Assembly: GCA_947623855.1 (NCBI GenBank)
Contig: CANQHW010000058.1
Location: 1 to 7,307 of the forward strand
Direction of reading: 5' to 3'
DNA length: 7,307 bases
Source of the DNA: an uncultured Bacilli bacterium
GTDB lineage: Bacteria; Bacillota_I; Bacilli_A; RF39; UBA660
Part shown: positions 5,165-7,307 of the stretch, one piece after another
Numbering within the stretch: position 1 is the first letter of the stretch
Layout: each line of letters starts with the position of its first letter
Position numbers and translations under genes: made by a program
Notes under the pieces: generated by a model
What the model was told of the DNA's origin: nothing
Seen by the model: the letters and a program-made list of their open reading frames with translations, nothing else
Databases searched by the model: none

Positions 5165-5779
5165 TTATTTTTCTCCTTCTAGAATAATTACTTCTTGAAT
5201 ATTGGTTAATGCTTGAGTAGATACTTCAATATATTTAGCTATTTTACTTACTTTACCGATTAATAAACCTTCAGGGTATTTAGTAAGTCCCGAGGTATAT
5301 ATTGGATCTCCAATATTTATTTTATCTTTGGGAATATCTTCAATAATAAGATTATTTTTAAATTTAAGTTTACCATATAAACCATTTATTTTAATAGATA
5401 AAGCTGTATTTTTATTAGTTAGTAATAAAACAGTAGCTAGATGATAATTATAATGAGAGATAATACCGATAACACCCTCTTTATTGACGACGATGTCTCC
5501 TTCTTGGACTTCTTTACTAGTTTTAATAAGAATTTCTTCGGTAAAATTATATAATTCTCTTAAGATTACTTTGCCATAAGTATAGTTATAAGCATCATAA
5601 TTTAAATTAGTAAGACTTTCTAAACGAGTTTTTAAGCTATCTCTTTCGGCAAGAAGAAGATTATACATGGTAGGATCATAATTGGGTTTAGGAGTGAGTA
5701 AATTAACTAAAGGAAAATATAATACTAAAATAAGTAAGACAATAAATAGATAAAGGATATTTTTGAACCATTTTTTCAT
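5165..5779 (-). CDS. mreC: Rod shape-determining protein MreC
   Basis: 204 aa. MreC is a bitopic protein that links MreB/MreD to the cell-wall synthases (RodA, PBP2) on the outer face. Visible: an N-terminal membrane anchor (about 8-28), a short coiled-coil stretch (about 38-58, LLLAERDSLKTRLESL), then the two beta domains with the family hallmarks EGDIVVNKEGVIGII (93-107), a TVLLLT-type motif, a GLYGKLK turn and GDPIYTSGLTKYPEGLLIGKV (157-177). Compared with the 290-aa B. subtilis protein it has a shortened coiled coil and no C-terminal extension. The ATG at 5779 has SD AGGAG 9 bases away, overlapping the radC stop. mreB, normally between radC and mreC, is absent here. Confidence 0.93.
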   Translation of the reverse strand: MKKWFKNILYLFIVLLILVLYFPLVNLLTPKPNYDPTMYNLLLAERDSLKTRLESLTNLNYDAYNYTYGKVILRELYNFTEEILIKTSKEVQEGDIVVNKEGVIGIISHYNYHLATVLLLTNKNTALSIKINGLYGKLKFKNNLIIEDIPKDKINIGDPIYTSGLTKYPEGLLIGKVSKIAKYIEVSTQALTNIQEVIILEGEK

Positions 5780-5791
5780 AATAATATTCTC

Positions 5792-6469
5792 CTAACTTTC
5801 TTGAATAATTTGCTTTAGATTATAACAATAGTAAGAATTTTTACCAATAATAATATGGTCGATTAAAGGGATGTTAAGTATTTTACCACTGGCAATTAAG
5901 GTATTAGTAAAGGCATCATCGGCTTTAGAGGGAGAGGGGTTACCGGAAGGATGATTATGGACGACGATGATTTTAACAGCACTATATTTAACGGCTAGTT
6001 TAAATACTTCGCGAGGGTGAACCATACTTTGATTAGCAGTTCCAATAAAGATGGTTTCACTAGCTATTATGTGATTTTTATTATCAAGAAATACTCCAAT
6101 TAATTTTTCTTGTTTTTCATTTATAAAATCATATTTAAAGATATTATATATATCTTTATCAGTTACTATTTTAATAATTTTATTATTAGTTTTTAAAGCT
6201 CTTTTACCTAGTTCTAAAGCACTAAGTAAAGTAATAGCTTTTACTTTACCTACTCCTTCTATATTAGCTAAATTAGCATAAGAATAATTAGCTAAATTAC
6301 TTAAACCTTTAGTTTCTAATAAAATATCTCTAGCTACTTCTTTAACATTTTTATTTTTAATACCAGTTCTGATTAAAATAGCAATTAATTCTTCATCACT
6401 TAGAGAACTTACACCATTAGTAATAAATCTTTCTCTAGGTTGTTCTTCTTTAATTATTTCTTTAATCAT
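5792..6469 (-). CDS. radC: RadC family (UPF0758) JAMM-domain protein
   Basis: 225 aa from ATG 6469, with SD AGGAG at 6476-6480; the further in-frame ATG at 6493 has no SD and would add eight residues not found in the family. The N-terminus has the family start (PRERF near 11-15), LSDEELIAILIRTG (23-36) and a helix-hairpin-helix (about 67-90, IEGVGKVKAITLLSALELGKR). The C-terminal MPN/JAMM domain carries Glu138 (ASETIF), a GTANQSMVHPRE motif and HNHPSGNPSPSKAD (171-184), with the metal ligands His171, His173 and Asp184 all present. The old link to DNA repair in E. coli is doubtful; the molecular role is unsettled. Its start overlaps the end of the SPOR gene by 8 bases, so the two are probably translationally coupled. 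Confidence 0.96.
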   Translation of the reverse strand: MIKEIIKEEQPRERFITNGVSSLSDEELIAILIRTGIKNKNVKEVARDILLETKGLSNLANYSYANLANIEGVGKVKAITLLSALELGKRALKTNNKIIKIVTDKDIYNIFKYDFINEKQEKLIGVFLDNKNHIIASETIFIGTANQSMVHPREVFKLAVKYSAVKIIVVHNHPSGNPSPSKADDAFTNTLIASGKILNIPLIDHIIIGKNSYYCYNLKQIIQES

Positions 6470-6914
6470 AAGATACTCCTTTCTTATATTCATTAAGCAT
6501 TTTATTAATAATTAAGCTATAATCTTTAGCGGATACACTAGATAATAAAGATTCATAGGGTATTAATTTATTTTTAAGATTATTATCTATTGTAATATCT
6601 TTAATATAATAACTAATATCTTGATTATCATAGTAAGAACTTAATTCTTCTTTTAAAAGATTACTAGTAGCAATAGCAATATATACTCGATAAAAGTCAT
6701 TATCTTGAATAACAATACCATTATTTTCAGAAGCTTTTTGATTAGCACTTTCGCTTGTATTATAGACACCGATTTGGAAGGCATAGGAAGTATTATCAGA
6801 AGAAAAAACCATGTCTACTTGTTTAGAATAGTTTTTATAAGTAATAAATCCTAGGATAAATCCAATTAAAGAGGAAAAGAAAACCATTTTAAATATTTTT
6901 TTAATCTTTTGCAT
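6462..6914 (-). CDS. SPOR-domain membrane protein, SpoIIB-like by position
   Basis: 150 aa from ATG 6914; an in-frame GTG at 6923 is possible and neither has a clear SD. A basic start (MQKIKKIFK) leads into a membrane segment (about 9-25), then a region matching the SPOR fold (about 43-110: YAFQIGVYNTSESANQKA, the NDFYRVYIAIATS strand, SYYIKDITI), followed by a helical tail. SPOR domains bind denuded septal peptidoglycan. In B. subtilis the SPOR protein SpoIIB is encoded just ahead of maf-radC, so this gene is a good candidate for its shortened counterpart (SpoIIB is about 330 aa). The identification is inferred from domain and context; a general cell-division SPOR protein is the alternative. 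It is probably the first gene of the operon. Confidence 0.75.
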   Translation of the reverse strand: MQKIKKIFKMVFFSSLIGFILGFITYKNYSKQVDMVFSSDNTSYAFQIGVYNTSESANQKASENNGIVIQDNDFYRVYIAIATSNLLKEELSSYYDNQDISYYIKDITIDNNLKNKLIPYESLLSSVSAKDYSLIINKMLNEYKKGVSYD

Positions 6915-6962
6915 AATTATCACATTTATATATTAACAAATATAATATGCATATTTTGTCAT

Positions 6963-6968
6963 ATTATA
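6963..6968 (-). promoter_or_regulatory. Possible -10 for the SPOR-radC-mre operon
   Basis: The stretch between the terminator and the SPOR gene (6915-7022) is extremely AT-rich. On the minus strand it offers TATAAT at 6968-6963 with TTAATA 18 bases upstream, and a second TATAAT at 6984-6979 without a -35. The leader would be about 40 bases. Several equally good AT matches exist, so the exact promoter cannot be fixed by eye. Confidence 0.3.
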
Positions 6969-7022
6969 AATACCCTCTATTATATATATTAACAATTTTT
7001 CTTCTATTTCCTTTTTTTTTAT

Positions 7023-7054
7023 AAAAAAAAATTACTCAAAATCTTTGAGTAATT
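7023..7054 (-). terminator. Intrinsic terminator after the surface-protein gene
   Basis: On the minus strand, an 11-bp perfect stem (AATTACTCAAA with TTTGAGTAATT, 7054-7044 and 7040-7030) with a 3-base loop, running straight into a T run (7030-7023). It begins 4 bases beyond the TAA stop at 7059-7061, separating this gene from the SPOR-radC operon. Confidence 0.9.
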
Positions 7055-7058
7055 AATT

Positions 7059-7307
7059 TTAATAACCAACTATTATATATGGATTACCTTCACTTCCATC
7101 TCCTTCCCCGCTCGAGATCATGGTGTTGGATGTCAGATATAAGGACGGGCGCACGGCATTCGCATAGTACGCGCTGTCGCTGTTGACATACCCGGACGTA
7201 CGGACACCGAACACATAGCGGGAGTGGAACGAATCCGGCGTAAGTGTCCATTGGTCCTCACTAGAATCATGCAACCAGTCATTTCCAGCACAGTCGGTTT
7301 TGTATGA
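7059..7307 (-). CDS. C-terminus of a large surface-type protein (DUF6273-like end)
   Basis: The last 82 residues of a gene that enters from the right edge with its frame open to base 7307; no start is visible and the TTG at 7274 is internal. The fragment reads NDWLHDSSEDQWTLTP, then YVFGVRTSGYVNSDSAYYANAVRPSLYLTSN, then a Gly-rich GEGDGSEGNPYI end. The W-x-L-(T/S)-P ... G-x-V ... A-V-R-P-x-L-x-L pattern resembles the C-terminal part of DUF6273 / formylglycine-generating-enzyme-like (C-type-lectin fold) domains found in secreted proteins of gut Bacillota. This is recognition from memory, not a search. Base composition changes abruptly inside the gene: its middle is GC-rich and its ends are AT-rich like the rest of the window. 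Confidence 0.8.
   Translation of the reverse strand, partial: SYKTDCAGNDWLHDSSEDQWTLTPDSFHSRYVFGVRTSGYVNSDSAYYANAVRPSLYLTSNTMISSGEGDGSEGNPYIIVGY
7101..7240. other. GC-rich block inside the surface-protein gene
   Basis: By hand count 81 of 140 bases are G or C (58%), while a typical stretch of the neighbouring genes is well under 30% (for example 7 of 60 at 3661-3720). The block covers the codons from about ACG-CCG-GAT-TCG to ATC-TCG-AGC-GGG. Nearly every third position there is G or C, including at conserved residues (CCG, CGC, ACG, GCG, CTG). Codons on both sides (GAA GGA GAT GGA, ATA ATA GTT) are of the local AT-rich type. Confidence 0.85.

Noticed and set aside
6462..6493. Longer RadC start at ATG 6493
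   Set aside because: The ATG at 6469 has an ideally spaced AGGAG and matches the family N-terminus; the earlier ATG has no SD and would overlap the SPOR gene further.
7059..7274. Complete 71-aa protein starting at TTG 7274
   Set aside because: The frame stays open to the window edge with conserved-looking NDWL before the TTG, and there is no SD, so it is the tail of a longer gene.
1..7307. Mycoplasma-type genetic code (TGA as Trp)
   Set aside because: All long genes read with TGG for Trp, and mreD ends at a TGA that overlaps the next gene's SD, so the standard bacterial code fits.

Overview
The window (7.3 kb, all convincing genes on the minus strand) comes from a very AT-rich bacterium of Bacillota type. 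The core carries the Bacillus-like block radC - mreC - mreD - spoIVFA - spoIVFB - rplU - prp - rpmA. L27 has the Firmicutes N-terminal extension next to its Prp protease. Strong Shine-Dalgarno (SD) sites and TGA used as a stop (mreD) with TGG for Trp argue for the standard code rather than the Mycoplasma code. An uncultured gut Bacilli lineage (RF39 or Erysipelotrichia-like) is a reasonable guess, not something the sequence proves.

Reading in the direction of transcription (right to left): at the right edge (7059-7307) is the C-terminus of a surface-type protein. It holds a sharply GC-rich block (about 58% GC by hand count over 7101-7240) and ends in a clear terminator. Next comes a tightly packed, partly overlapping operon: a membrane SPOR-domain protein (the positional counterpart of SpoIIB), RadC, MreC, MreD, a SpoIVFA-like LytM protein and a SpoIVFB-like intramembrane metalloprotease. 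Compared with the Bacillus subtilis order as I remember it, maf, mreB, minC and minD are absent from their usual places. A consensus promoter embedded in the 3' end of spoIVFB then starts a second unit, an L21 leader followed by rplU-prp-rpmA. It ends in a hairpin terminator whose 5' arm is the last codons of rpmA.

Downstream of rpmA, where B. subtilis has spo0B-obg, the content is accessory: an orphan 202-aa soluble protein gene, a 513-aa membrane-anchored protein built of two homologous halves, and the first codons of another membrane-anchored protein. Each has its own TGnTATAnT extended -10 promoter. The orphan gene lies between two perfect 44-bp direct repeats. One is the rpmA 3' end plus terminator, and the other is a copy of it that now serves as the orphan gene's terminator. 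This resembles the footprint of a small cassette inserted at the rpmA 3' end, although no recombinase is present in the window.

The most interesting signals are the duplicated rpmA-end/terminator flanking the orphan gene and the GC-rich, possibly diversified C-terminal block of the surface protein. Everything else is coherent ribosome, envelope and sporulation-type housekeeping.
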